A stretch of 64,000 nt of DNA from Lipingzhangella_A rawalii (GTDB taxonomy: Bacteria > Actinomycetota > Actinomycetes > Streptosporangiales > Streptosporangiaceae), in the NCBI RefSeq assembly GCF_031628175.1, contig NZ_JAVLVT010000001.1, positions 1,125,429-1,189,428 on the forward strand, given 5' to 3'. The stretch's first letter is position 1. The number at the start of each line of letters is the position of its first letter. Positions 1 to 8,434 of this stretch are shown in pieces. The notes beneath the pieces were generated by a model that worked only from the letters and a program-made list of their open reading frames with translations, was not told the DNA's origin and searched no databases. Both the position numbers and the translations under genes were made by a program.

Positions 1-270
1 GGCGCGGTTGCGCCACAGGTTCATCAGGATCGTCATCAGCCACGCGCGGCTCATCAGTTCGGCCCGCCGCTCGGCTGTGTAGCCTGCGGCTGCCCGGTAG
101 GCCCGCAGGAAGGTGTCAGCGGTCAGGTCCTCGGCGTCGGGCCAGCGTCCACACAGCCGCAGCGCCGCCGAAAACACCAGCGCACGGTGTGTGTCATAGA
201 GACCAACGAACCAGTCCTCGACGGTGTCGGTGTTGGCACGGTTCCCGCCGGCTTCTGCGATAGCACTCAC
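1..270 (-). CDS. ECF-type RNA polymerase sigma factor, N-terminal part (runs off the window)
   Basis: Reading the minus strand from a GTG at 270 gives an open frame to the window edge with the sigma-70 region 2 pattern: WFVGLYDTHRALVFSAALR, then DAEDLTADTFLRAYRAA, then SRAWLMTILMNLWRNRA. That is the core-binding and -10 recognition helix order of extracytoplasmic-function sigma factors, which direct RNA polymerase to special promoters. Region 4 would lie beyond base 1. The start is the only upstream in-frame start codon. An AGGGG lies unusually close to it and an AGGAG lies about 20 nt upstream, so the exact start is uncertain. No anti-sigma factor is visible on this side. Confidence 0.8.
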   Translation of the reverse strand, partial: MSAIAEAGGNRANTDTVEDWFVGLYDTHRALVFSAALRLCGRWPDAEDLTADTFLRAYRAAAGYTAERRAELMSRAWLMTILMNLWRNRA

Positions 271-443
271 ACCCCTACCAACCCGGTTTGCTCCTGCCAG
301 GTTGCACCCTGTTCGCGTACCCGTCGGCCTACGGCCCGTTATACGCGAGGTGGCCTCGGATCCGGTGCGGAACTACTGCTCCGGGCAAGGCGATTCGTCG
401 GTTAGCATCGAAGCCGATGGCGGTGCCACGGCACCGTCGACAG

Positions 444-531
444 GGAGGGTTCGCATAGCGGCCGAGTGCAGCGGTCTTGAAAACCGCAAAGTCCATAGCG
501 GGCTTCGTGGGTTCGAATCCCACACCCTCCG
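444..531 (+). tRNA. tRNA-Ser (anticodon UGA)
   Basis: The acceptor arm pairs GGAGGGT (444-450) with ACCCTCC (524-530). The anticodon stem GCGGT/ACCGC holds the loop CTTGAAA, giving anticodon TGA. A long variable arm follows, as in class II tRNAs, then the T arm GTGGG-TTCGAAT-CCCAC. The discriminator is G, as expected for serine. The 3' CCA is not encoded directly after the discriminator, so it would be added after transcription. Confidence 0.95.
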
Positions 532-552
532 CCCACAACCAGCATCGACGCA

Positions 553-594
553 GCTCAGGCCCGGTGCCACCTCCGAGTGGCACCGGGCCTGAGC
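553..594. terminator. Perfect 18-bp hairpin after tRNA-Ser
   Basis: The arms 553-570 and 577-594 are exact reverse complements (core CAGGCCCGGTGCCAC) around a 6-nt loop. It starts 22 nt after the tRNA and has no U-tract, which is common for actinobacterial terminators. It most likely ends the tRNA transcript and could act in both directions. Confidence 0.75.
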
Positions 595-623
595 CATGCG
601 GTCACGTCCGGCCGGAGCCGGTC

Positions 624-659
624 AACACCGGGAGGAGACTAGCCGTCTCCCCCGGTGTT
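624..659. terminator. Second hairpin in the tRNA-rhodanese spacer
   Basis: AACACCGGGAGGAGAC (624-639) pairs with GTCTCCCCCGGTGTT up to 659, with one imperfect step and a short loop. It lies 30 nt after the first hairpin. It may stop transcription entering the spacer from the right. Confidence 0.5.
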
Positions 660-770
660 CCCCCAGGGTTCCCACGGCTGTGGCCGCTCGGAACCGGGTC
701 TAGGGACCTGTTTCTTGGAGTTGGAAGCGAGGTTGGACCTGGCCCGACGACGTTCACCCCGTCCCCGGTC

Positions 771-1050
771 CCACTGGCCGTTGTGCAAGGGAGGACGCTC
801 TCCCCCGCGAGGGAACGGGATGCGCCCCAGGATCACCCCGGCCCCCACCATTCCGTTGGCCGTCGTGCGGGGGAGCGCCCCCAGGGCGCGACGCCGCCGG
901 CGGCCAACGGGCCTGGGCGCGCGGCCGGCGTCAAGGGCACCCCCGCGATGGGACGCACTCCCCCACACCACGGCCAACGATCGGGGAGGCCGTCCGCCCT
1001 GGCAGTGCCCCAGGGTGGGGGACAGTGGTCCACTGCACCACAGCCAACGG
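771..1050. repeat. Cluster of four short related repeats in both orientations
   Basis: A motif close to TTGGCCGTGGTGNNGGGGGAG occurs at about 771-800 and 853-878 on the plus strand, and at about 954-980 and 1029-1050 on the minus strand. A partial copy (GGCGGCCAACGGGCC) lies near 897-911. The span 660-1210 has no convincing gene; open frames there are only GC-driven shadows. The motif spacing and inversion suggest a small repeat family or a structured RNA rather than a coding relic. The function is unknown. Confidence 0.5.
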
Positions 1051-1210
1051 GTGGGTGCGAGTGGTGCCCTCGGACCTCGCCTGGGCGGATCGGCGCGCAT
1101 CAGCGCAGCCAGCAGCCCCCATACGGCACCGGAGCGTGCGTGGCCTGTGACCACGCCCACCGGGGCTGCCCGACCAGCACCCCGCCCCGCAGACCTCCCA
1201 AACAACACAC

Positions 1211-1807
1211 CTAGGACGTCTCGCCGCGCAGCCGCTGGAGTGAGGTTTCCACGTCCTCGCTGGTCGCGGGCCGATTGTAGGGGAGTTTGGACAGCAGAAT
1301 CGCCATCCCACACGTGTTGGTGAGCGCGGCGAAGGTCAGTCCAGCTCCGATGAACGCTGCCACGTACTTCGCGGGTTCCCAGGCAATCGACGCCAGTACC
1401 GAAACGAGCACGATCAGGCCGGCCACGAGGCGTACCTGCCGCTCCAGACTCCAGCGCTGCTCACCGTGCACCACGGGACCGCCGGCCGCGGTCCAGGCCC
1501 CCATTCCGCCGTTGAGTACCGTGGCCGTGCTCAGCCCGGCGTCGGCGAGCCTGGTTCGGCACTGTTCGGCCCGTGCCCCGGACTGGCAGACCAGAACGAG
1601 GCGTCCGCCGGCCTCGCTGACGATCCGGTCCAGGTTCGCGGTGAGCTGGTCCATCGGTAGGTTGATCGCACCCGGAATGTGCGCGGTCTGGTACTCACCG
1701 GGGGTGCGGACGTCCACGAACAGGTGTGTGCGGTCACGGTCCGGCTCCGTGTCCAACAGCGCCTGGGCCGTTGCCGCATCGACGGCGTTTTCCTGATTCT
1801 CACGCAT
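1211..1807 (-). CDS. Rhodanese-domain protein with C-terminal membrane domain (DUF2892, YgaP-like)
   Basis: The protein has 198 residues. Residues about 8-115 form a rhodanese fold: HLFVDVRTPGEYQTAHIPGA, then the active-site loop CQSGAR with the persulfide-carrying cysteine. Residues about 125-195 contain two hydrophobic spans typical of DUF2892. The E. coli counterpart YgaP is a membrane sulfurtransferase, so a role in sulfane-sulfur handling at the membrane is likely. The start ATG at 1807 follows a clear AGGAG with 6-nt spacing. Such genes often sit beside an ArsR-type or DUF302 gene, but none is seen in the upstream 500 bases, so the gene appears to be alone. Confidence 0.85.
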   Translation of the reverse strand: MRENQENAVDAATAQALLDTEPDRDRTHLFVDVRTPGEYQTAHIPGAINLPMDQLTANLDRIVSEAGGRLVLVCQSGARAEQCRTRLADAGLSTATVLNGGMGAWTAAGGPVVHGEQRWSLERQVRLVAGLIVLVSVLASIAWEPAKYVAAFIGAGLTFAALTNTCGMAILLSKLPYNRPATSEDVETSLQRLRGETS

Positions 1808-2306
1808 GGCTGCTCCTGGGCATCGGCTGGGGGTTGTGGTCCGACACGGGCGACGTGCCGGGACCCGAAGAACCGCGTGGCGTCATCCGGGACACGGACG
1901 GTTTCCGCGGGCGCCGGCGATGTCGTCGCGTTGGCGCGTGGTTGCGCCCTGGTTCGGGGGCGGCACCGGGCGCCCCGGCACGTGGACCACCCGGGGTCGT
2001 GCGCCCCACGTTCCCGCACGCGCGGCGCAGCCACGGAGTTCCGGAACGTATCGACGGTGCCCGGCGCTTCGGTCTCCGCTGGTCTCCACCCTGGTCATTG
2101 TGCATAGTGACAACTCCGCATGCCGCGTGTGCATTCCCCAGATCTGGGGACGTGGTGGATCCGGCTCGGGGCTCTGGGACATGTCGCCGCCGGCCCTGCC
2201 GCCGCACACCGCTCGGCCCCCCACCCCGACCCCACCATGACCCAAATCACAGCCATGTGTTACGAGCGGGACACACAGCGCAACGACGCGGCAATGCCGG
2301 CGGGGC
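1808..2306. other. Non-coding spacer with two palindromes
   Basis: No coding frame is convincing here. Two symmetrical sites stand out: TCCCCAGATCTGGGGA, a perfect 16-bp palindrome at 2135-2150, and GTCATTGTGCATAGTGAC at 2094-2111 (seven of nine pairs match). The second looks like a dimeric repressor operator. They lie between divergent genes and could control the rhodanese gene (minus) or the ACT protein (plus). Confidence 0.4.
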
Positions 2307-3152
2307 ATGCTGGCGGGCATGGGTGATAAGCAGCGGGACCACCACGGCGCGGAACACCAGGCCGGGCTGCGCCGGGAACTGTTGGAGCTGGCAGCGATCT
2401 TCTGTGCCGGGGGTGCGGCGCATTTCGTGGTACTGAGCCTGGGGCACCGGGAGTACGGAGGCGTGGCGCTGGTCGCGATCGGGGCCGCGCTGCTCGGGGG
2501 ACTCCTGGGATACCGGTGGTGGCGGGATCGGCGGGCCGGGACGCAGCGCGATCCACAGTCCGGGGATGCGCTGTGGCGCATCCGTGTGGGCGTCGCTGAC
2601 GTCCCGGGGGGATTGGCCGCGCTCACGGCACGCCTGACCCGTATCGGGGTGGACATCCGGGTGGTGCATGTTCACCAGGGGTACCGGGAGGCGGTGGACG
2701 AGTTCGTTGTGACCTGCCCTCCGGGAATCTGCGCACCGGACCTGCGCACCGCCGTGGCGCAGGCCGGAGGGCGCGATCCGGTGGTGGAACCCGCGGATGC
2801 CCACCATCTGAGCGACACCACAACCCGCGCCCTGGGGCTGGCCAGTGCCCTGCTGAGCACCCGCACCTCCCTGGAGGACGCGCTGACCAGTATGTCCGGG
2901 GCACGGCGGGCCGTATGGCAGCCGGAACCGCCCACGTACCTCCAGCGGGACGAGATGGCCGGTACCAGCATGTGTCTGAGTGCGCCGGACGGGGGCGTGC
3001 TGGTCCTGGAACGCGAGGGGCTTCCGTTCACCCCGGCGGAGTACGCCCGCTGCACAGCGCTGGTGCGTCTGGCGACAGCGAGCGGAGCGCGGACACCGGA
3101 GCAGCAGCCGCGCACACCGGCGCTTGGCTGGCGGGATTCACCCGTGGAGTAG
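2307..3152 (+). CDS. Membrane-anchored ACT-domain protein
   Basis: The protein has 281 residues. Two hydrophobic segments (about 26-44 and 50-69) are followed by an ACT-like domain at about 90-165: RIRVGVADVPGGLAALTARL and GVDIRVVHVH. ACT domains bind amino acids or other small ligands and regulate attached domains or partners. The C-terminal third matches nothing I recognise, so the output of the sensor is unknown. An alternative ATG lies at 2319; neither start has a strong ribosome binding site. The 3' end overlaps the convergent next gene by 15 nt. Confidence 0.65.
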   Translation: MLAGMGDKQRDHHGAEHQAGLRRELLELAAIFCAGGAAHFVVLSLGHREYGGVALVAIGAALLGGLLGYRWWRDRRAGTQRDPQSGDALWRIRVGVADVPGGLAALTARLTRIGVDIRVVHVHQGYREAVDEFVVTCPPGICAPDLRTAVAQAGGRDPVVEPADAHHLSDTTTRALGLASALLSTRTSLEDALTSMSGARRAVWQPEPPTYLQRDEMAGTSMCLSAPDGGVLVLEREGLPFTPAEYARCTALVRLATASGARTPEQQPRTPALGWRDSPVE

Positions 3153-4406
3153 CTCTGCGATCTCGCGCAGGCCGTCCTCACCCCCGTATCCCGCCTGGCG
3201 TGCGCTGTCCGCGTCGTAGTACACGAGCACGATCGTGTCGTCGACGCGGAAGTAGGCGGTGGTGAACTCGGGCAGGTAGGCCGACTGCGTCCCCGGGCCG
3301 TCCCAGGTCACGATGTTCTCTCCGTGGAGCTCATCCGCTTCGAACTCCCACAGTGTGGTGTTGGCCTCGGCTGCGTCGCCGAACCGCAGCACCTGGTAGA
3401 CGAATTCTCCACCGCCGGTATCGCGGTCGGCGGATGGGCCATAGTGGCAGGACACGCCGTGCGGAATGCGCGACTCGTCGTCGGTCGCGACGGGTGGCTC
3501 GGGAGGGCCGGCCTCCCGGCTCTCCGATGCGGGCAGGTACTCGGCCAGGGAGAGCTCCACCTCGTCCCCCACTTGGTGGCCGGAGACCAGGTCCGTGATC
3601 GCTCCGTCGCCGAGGCGGTCACACGTGGCGATATCGTCGGTGACGGTGAGTGTGTGCTCGGCCACCGTGTCCAGGAGGTCAGCGGCAACCTGGTCCGTCC
3701 ACTCCTCCATCTCCGCGGGGGTCATCCCCTCTGGGCCCTGGTACCACAGGTCGAACCACACGTTGCGCTCGTGGAACAGGACGTGGCTGTACCCGTCACC
3801 AGAATTCGCCGCAGGGCTGCCGTCGGACTCCTCCCCCTCGGACCAGTCGGCCCGAATCTGGATACCGCCGTCGCCGAGCCCGATCTCGGTCAGGGTTGTC
3901 GCCACACCGTACTCGGTGTCCTCGCGGGCCCTCTCCGTAAAGAAGTCGTACCAGTCCGCGCGGAAGTCCTCCAGCCGCTCGCCGTCCTCCACCAGTTCAT
4001 CCGGGTCGATCCGGGTCAGTTCAACCCCGAACCCGACTGCGCCACGATCGCCGATGGACTCCCGGTATGTGCATTCCAGGGTTTCCAGCGCCGGAAACTC
4101 GCGGATACCGGCCTCGTGGTGTTGCCAGTACTCGGGCGGCCCCGGCTGCCAGCGCGTGTCCCACTCCCCCGAGTCATCCAGGACGGGTGGTTCGGTCACC
4201 GCCCCTCCGAAATCCAGATCGTCACATCCGGGAAGTGCGGCGTAGTGGGGGCCGCCGTCAGCCGCACTCACCAACCACACCACGCTGGTGACTATCGCCA
4301 CCAGTAGCGCACCTGCGGCCGCGATGAGGCTGATGAGGAGCCCGCGGCGTCGCGCGGGCGGGGCAGGAACGGAGGGCGGCATCGATTGAGGAGGGGGAGC
4401 ATGCAT
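3138..4406 (-). CDS. Secreted or membrane-anchored protein of unknown function
   Basis: The protein has 422 residues. It starts with a proline-rich cytosolic stretch, then RRR and one hydrophobic helix (about 23-47), followed by a large acidic extracellular part. That part contains few cysteines (LPGCDD, ATCDRL, SCHYGP) that could form disulfides. No enzymatic motif is visible. Acidic, single-anchor proteins of this build are common in actinobacteria that live in salty places, but that is context rather than proof. The gene ends inside the 3' end of the convergent ACT gene. About 430 bases upstream carry no gene. Confidence 0.6.
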   Translation of the reverse strand: MHAPPPQSMPPSVPAPPARRRGLLISLIAAAGALLVAIVTSVVWLVSAADGGPHYAALPGCDDLDFGGAVTEPPVLDDSGEWDTRWQPGPPEYWQHHEAGIREFPALETLECTYRESIGDRGAVGFGVELTRIDPDELVEDGERLEDFRADWYDFFTERAREDTEYGVATTLTEIGLGDGGIQIRADWSEGEESDGSPAANSGDGYSHVLFHERNVWFDLWYQGPEGMTPAEMEEWTDQVAADLLDTVAEHTLTVTDDIATCDRLGDGAITDLVSGHQVGDEVELSLAEYLPASESREAGPPEPPVATDDESRIPHGVSCHYGPSADRDTGGGEFVYQVLRFGDAAEANTTLWEFEADELHGENIVTWDGPGTQSAYLPEFTTAYFRVDDTIVLVYYDADSARQAGYGGEDGLREIAELLHG

Positions 4407-4841
4407 ACGGTGTCGGTACCCCGATGGTCTGTTACGAACCGAACGGCCGTCCCGATCCTAACGATGCCGCCGATCCCCTCCTGATGCGGTCCCGAGTGCC
4501 GGCGGCTATCCCACGCCTGCGAGGCACACGGTGCGCAGCAGGCCCAGGCCAGTGTGGTGCCGCCCGTCTCGGTCATTCCCGGGGCGAACCTCCGGGGCAC
4601 CCGTCGACCCGCCGTCGGGGTGAATGGGCGGAGCGGCCGCACCGGCACCACCACCCAGCCGGAGAGGAGCGCGGCCGCGCGGCTCGCGGTCAGATCCCCA
4701 TCCCCGGAGGAGCCTCCGGCGGTTCACTCGCTGGCTGTGTCACACCGCCACGCCGCCACGCCGTGCCCGCCGGGTCGCGGATGCTCCGCGCCGGCGCCCG
4801 ACCGGGCCGGGGTCCGTGGGTGCCCGTCCGTGGACGTCGCG
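4407..4841. other. Spacer without a recognisable gene
   Basis: Frames across this 435-base stretch are arginine/proline/glycine-rich translations typical of non-coding GC-rich DNA, and none has a ribosome binding site with a sensible start. It lies upstream of the minus-strand anchored protein and downstream of the minus-strand oxidoreductase, so promoter and terminator functions are expected. I could not fix either. Confidence 0.4.
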
Positions 4842-5270
4842 TCAGTCGGGCCAGCCCTCCGCGCATTCCGCGGGAGCCTGTTCCGTGTGCGGACGCAGTT
4901 CGAAGTACACGGTGCGCCGGCGGAGAAGTCGGCTGGACAGCGGAGGCCCGAGCCGCTGCTGCACCGGAAACTTGACCGTGAGTAGCCGGGCGGCGCGTTC
5001 GGCCTCGGTTCCCCGCAGGCGCGTGGCCTCCACCCGGATGGGTGCTCCCGTTCGGGTGCCGTCCGCCGAACACGGGGTGAGGTCCGCCAGCGGGTGGCCG
5101 TCCAGACGCGCGGCCGCACCCGCGTCCTCAGCAACGGCGAGGAGGACACGGTCATTGTCGAGCGCGATCCGGGTCAGGTCGTCCACCGAAGTGACACCGT
5201 CCGGATGGTAGGTGGTCAGCATGGCCAGCTTGTGCTGGCGAAGTGGCTGGAAGAGCGTGGCCACGGACAT
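4842..5270 (-). CDS. PPOX-class F420/FMN-binding oxidoreductase
   Basis: The protein has 142 residues from the ATG at 5270, which has AAAGGG six bases upstream. The open frame continues further upstream, but that part is arginine-rich and unlike the family. LFQPLRQHKLAMLTTYHPDG, followed by RIALDNDRVLLAVAEDAGA, matches the split-barrel fold of pyridoxamine-phosphate-oxidase-like proteins, in particular the actinobacterial F420-dependent set of about 130-145 residues. These reduce or oxidise small substrates with F420 or flavin. The substrate cannot be told from sequence. The gene stands alone. Confidence 0.75.
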   Translation of the reverse strand: MSVATLFQPLRQHKLAMLTTYHPDGVTSVDDLTRIALDNDRVLLAVAEDAGAAARLDGHPLADLTPCSADGTRTGAPIRVEATRLRGTEAERAARLLTVKFPVQQRLGPPLSSRLLRRRTVYFELRPHTEQAPAECAEGWPD

Positions 5271-5580
5271 CCGCATCCCTTTCGACCTGTACTTGGGTCC
5301 CTCCCCAGTCTTACCGAAGATGTGTCCCATGTCACGTACATCTGTGGCGTTCCTCGCCAGAGTGCGGCAGATCCACCCATATGTAGCTCGAAGCCCGGCC
5401 CAGATCCCGGCAAACCCCTGCCGACGCCGCGCCCCCGCACGTTCACCGCACGCTGATCGCGCTACCCCGGTGTGGCCGGCACTCCACCCGGCCCCCCTTT
5501 TTGCCCTGGCGACTGCGGAATGCTGCCCCGTAGAACTCGGACTCGGCCGAACACGACGGTTTCCCGCCGCAGAATCCGAC

Positions 5581-5642
5581 TTTTCCACAGGCAGAAGGAC
5601 GTGGATACGTGTATCGGCCGGAAATCCACAGGGTTATCCACA
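5581..5642. other. Cluster of DnaA-box-like sequences in a 563-base spacer
   Basis: Within 62 bases are TTTTCCACA (5581-5589), a reverse-strand TATCCACG (about 5600-5607), AAATCCACA (5622-5630) and TTATCCACA (5634-5642). The last is the consensus DnaA box. The whole spacer 5271-5833 has no supported gene. No dnaA, dnaN or parAB gene is nearby, so this is not shown to be oriC. A DnaA-titration or regulatory cluster is possible. Confidence 0.4.
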
Positions 5643-5833
5643 GATCGGTTCAGCAGGTCAGCCAATAGCCAATCGTGGGATCAATCCCCATAAATCAGAC
5701 AGAACACGCATCCGTGGTCCGAACATGCGCGACCGTCAGCCACACGAGAGCACACCGCATGCATGTCCGGTCACCGGTCACCGGACACCGACCCAACCAA
5801 CCCCCCGCACGCGGGCGGCAGCCGGCCGACAGT

Positions 5834-6691
5834 TCACTCGGGTAGCGCGTTTCCGCCACCCGAACCCACCGAGGTCCCGATCCCCAGTTCGACACTGCGC
5901 CCACGCAGGTACCCGGCACGCGCCCCGGCCCGATGGTGAGTCCGCTCCGGTTTGGTCGGGTTGAGCTGCCCGAACCGCTCCTGGAACTCCTCCTGCACCC
6001 GATGCACGTCCTCACGCAACACCAGCTCGGCCCCGCGCGAGGACGTCTCGGCCTGCTCCTCGCCACCGGCGTCCGTACGCTCTTCCGGGTCTCCGGCACC
6101 GTCGGCCCCCTCGCGCAGACGCGCGCGGAACTCCTTGATCCGTTGCGCCACGGCAAACCCGTAGGCGCGGAGAAAGGACCGGTAGTAGCGGCTGCGTTCG
6201 GTCGCGAGCTGCGAACGGTCAGTATTACGCAGGGCCCGAATACTGGCGATGTGCTCACGCGCGCAGAACCGCGCCGAGGACTCCATCCGCATGCTGATGG
6301 AGGGGAGAAGGACACGCAGTGCGTCCAGTGCGGTGTTGGTCCCCACGATGATGAGCGTCCGCTCGGTGCTCGCCGAGGTATTGCCGCGCACGGCCGCCTG
6401 GCAGCCATAGGCGGCAGCAACGGCACCGAGCGCCTTCACCCGCGCTTTCCCGTGCCCGCCCACACCGGACACCGGAAAGTCCATCCGCGAGATCGCCTCC
6501 GGTTCCTCCCCCCGCTCGGCGCGGGCCTCCGCCTCGGCAATGGCGTGCCGAGTCATGAGTTCCGCAGCCTTCGCGGTGAAGGCCTGACTCTCCTCGTCGG
6601 TTACCGATGGGTCCTCGGCCATCCGCAGTAGGCCGCGGACCCGATCAACCATCTTTTGCCGCGTTGCGTTGTTGGGCGTGTCAGTCGACAT
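5834..6691 (-). CDS. DUF2786 domain protein
   Basis: The protein has 285 residues if it starts at the ATG at 6691 (MSTDTPNNATRQKMVDRV). Residues about 14-52 carry the DUF2786 pattern VRGLLRMAEDPSVTDEESQA followed by FTAKAAELMTRHAI, a short helical motif found in many actinobacterial and phage proteins of unknown role. The rest (ISRMDFPVSGVGGHGKARV, then a long arginine/glutamate-rich helical part) fits the usual DUF2786 partner region. The upstream extension to 6739 is arginine-rich and probably not translated. No functional link to its neighbours is evident. Confidence 0.75.
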   Translation of the reverse strand: MSTDTPNNATRQKMVDRVRGLLRMAEDPSVTDEESQAFTAKAAELMTRHAIAEAEARAERGEEPEAISRMDFPVSGVGGHGKARVKALGAVAAAYGCQAAVRGNTSASTERTLIIVGTNTALDALRVLLPSISMRMESSARFCAREHIASIRALRNTDRSQLATERSRYYRSFLRAYGFAVAQRIKEFRARLREGADGAGDPEERTDAGGEEQAETSSRGAELVLREDVHRVQEEFQERFGQLNPTKPERTHHRAGARAGYLRGRSVELGIGTSVGSGGGNALPE

Positions 6692-6793
6692 GGAGCGTGT
6701 GGCCCCCCGTGTCCGGCTCCGGCCGCGGGCATGCGGCACCGCCCCCCGAGTCTAGTTCGGCTGCGCCGGGGACACCGACGCCACCCCGTCCAC

Positions 6794-7246
6794 TCAAGTC
6801 GACTTGTTTCCGGCAACCACGGCGATGATGCCGAGCAGGAGCCACAAGACCGCACCCACTCCGACGCCGTACGCGAGGGCTCCGAACAACCCGCTGATCA
6901 GCGCCCCACCGAGTGCCGCCGAGATGTATGTCACGAGGGCCACCCCGGCGCCCCCAAGCCCGGCGGGCACCGCGGCGACCTGCCACGGATGGTTCCCGGC
7001 GTAGCGTCGGGCGCGTCGATCCCCCTTGCCACTGAGGAACATCCACGCACCGCCGGCCAGGGCAAAAAAGAAGATGCCGGTCATCGTTCCCTGGGAGATC
7101 GCTCCCAGCACGCCGTCGGACAGGCTCGTCAACAGGCTGATCGCGCCTGTCACCCCGCCCGAGAGCAGGGCTACCCCCCACGGCCAGTTCATCGTCGCCG
7201 AGGCCACGGCCGGGGACATCCCTGAGTTCCCGCGCTCCAGCGTCAT
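6794..7246 (-). CDS. Small multi-pass membrane protein
   Basis: The protein has 150 residues. Most of it is hydrophobic and glycine/alanine-rich, with about four membrane spans (near 20-42, 48-70, 90-115 and 120-146). A charged loop, SGKGDRRARRYAGNH, lies between the second and third spans. GAGGAGCAGAT precedes the ATG at 7246, a strong ribosome binding site. No family is recognised. The gene lies between the DUF2786 gene and the Nudix gene, both also on the minus strand. Confidence 0.7.
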   Translation of the reverse strand: MTLERGNSGMSPAVASATMNWPWGVALLSGGVTGAISLLTSLSDGVLGAISQGTMTGIFFFALAGGAWMFLSGKGDRRARRYAGNHPWQVAAVPAGLGGAGVALVTYISAALGGALISGLFGALAYGVGVGAVLWLLLGIIAVVAGNKST

Positions 7247-7387
7247 ATCTGCTCCTCACCTCGTGAGCGGATCCCCACGTCCGGGTGGGCCATGTGCTTG
7301 GCCTCCTCCCAGCGTGCCGCACGGCAGCCCGAATTGCATCGGGTCTGTGCCCTGACATACCCCTGAGGCCCGATCCCCACCACCCGG

Positions 7388-8344
7388 TCAACGTGCCGGA
7401 TGCCGCGGAAGTGCCCACTCCAGCCAAGCACTGGAACACACATGCGCTCCCGCGTCGGCGCAGCGCTGCCGCGCCTGCGGATCGTCGGTGACGACCACCA
7501 CGGTTGTGGCGTCCGCCACTCGGGCCGCCTCGACCACGGCCGCGGCCCCGGCCCCAAAGCCGTCCGTGGGAGTGCCACCAGGGGTCGATACGACCTCGAC
7601 CTCCGGGACCTGTGGCGGGGGTGGCTGCTGCTCCCCCGACACGACCAGGCGCACCCGGGGAAACCAACGTCGCAGCTCCCACCGTCCCACCTCGTACGGC
7701 AGGGCCTCGGCAGCCAGCCCCGTACTCGCCAGCGTCGTCAGGTGCCGGTGCAGCGTGGCCGGGCCGCCAGCGTGGCCGGCCCCATTCCCTGTCGAACCGT
7801 TGGCGCTGGCCGTGGGCGCCACCGCGTCCACCACCAGCACCATCCGGGCGGGCAGCAGACCGCGAAGCTGCGGCCACACCCCGGCGAACCCGGGATGCAG
7901 CGTGCGGTCGGTAACCGTGTCGAGCGTGACCCACTCCACCGCGGAGCTCTCCCCATTTCCCGGGTGCATCGGTGGGCACCCGGGCAACCGCGCCAGCACC
8001 GTGTCGTAGCTCCATCGCCCGTGGTCCTGGCGATGAATCCCGACCGGAGACAGCCAACGGCCCAGTTCGTCCGGCCCCCAGTCGGCACCGGCCTGTTCCG
8101 CCCGGACCTCCTCGGTGAACTCCCGCACCGCCGCGTACATGGAGCTCTCCGAGCTGTCCCGCGCGCCTCCGGGCACGCCCCAGGTCCCACCCTGGTGACT
8201 CCACCACACGCGCCGCTGCAACAGGACGCGGTCCCGCCCGGCCGCATCCGTCCCATACAGGAGCAGCCCCGCCGCACCGTAGCGACCCCACCTGCGGGTT
8301 CCGTCATCGAGAACGACCCATCCGTCGCCGTCCCCGCGTGCCAC
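7388..8344 (-). CDS. Nudix hydrolase with a C-terminal NYN/PIN-like domain
   Basis: The protein has 318 residues from the GTG at 8344, which follows GGAGG with 8-nt spacing. The frame is open well upstream, and another GTG lies at 8371. The Nudix box reads GARDSSESSMYAAV then REFTEEV, matching GX5EX7REXXEE, so nucleoside-diphosphate-linked substrates are likely. The second half starts MVLVVDAVAPTAS and ends VVVVTDDPQARQRC, an Asp-rich alternating fold like NYN/PIN-type nuclease domains. Fusions of this kind occur in actinobacteria, with unknown substrates. It is divergent from the membrane protein at 8435. Confidence 0.75.
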   Translation of the reverse strand: MARGDGDGWVVLDDGTRRWGRYGAAGLLLYGTDAAGRDRVLLQRRVWWSHQGGTWGVPGGARDSSESSMYAAVREFTEEVRAEQAGADWGPDELGRWLSPVGIHRQDHGRWSYDTVLARLPGCPPMHPGNGESSAVEWVTLDTVTDRTLHPGFAGVWPQLRGLLPARMVLVVDAVAPTASANGSTGNGAGHAGGPATLHRHLTTLASTGLAAEALPYEVGRWELRRWFPRVRLVVSGEQQPPPPQVPEVEVVSTPGGTPTDGFGAGAAAVVEAARVADATTVVVVTDDPQARQRCADAGAHVCSSAWLEWALPRHPAR

Positions 8345-8434
8345 GTCAACCACCTCCGTCCGTACCCACACTGACCGAGACCGGCCACCGGCCGAGCGCC
8401 CCGACCGCACCCCATCCACTAGGATTGTCCGGCG

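Noticed and set aside
477..1323. Long open frames in the tRNA-rhodanese spacer
   Set aside because: They overlap the tRNA or hairpins, are Pro/Arg/Gly-rich in every frame, and have no ribosome binding site. Open frames are expected by chance at this GC content.
5271..5588. Extended N-terminus of the F420-type oxidoreductase
   Set aside because: The extra 106 residues are Arg/Gly/Ala-rich without family likeness, while AAAGGG precedes the ATG at 5270.
5271..5833. Chromosomal origin of replication
   Set aside because: DnaA-like boxes are few, and dnaA, dnaN, recF, gyrB or parAB are not nearby.
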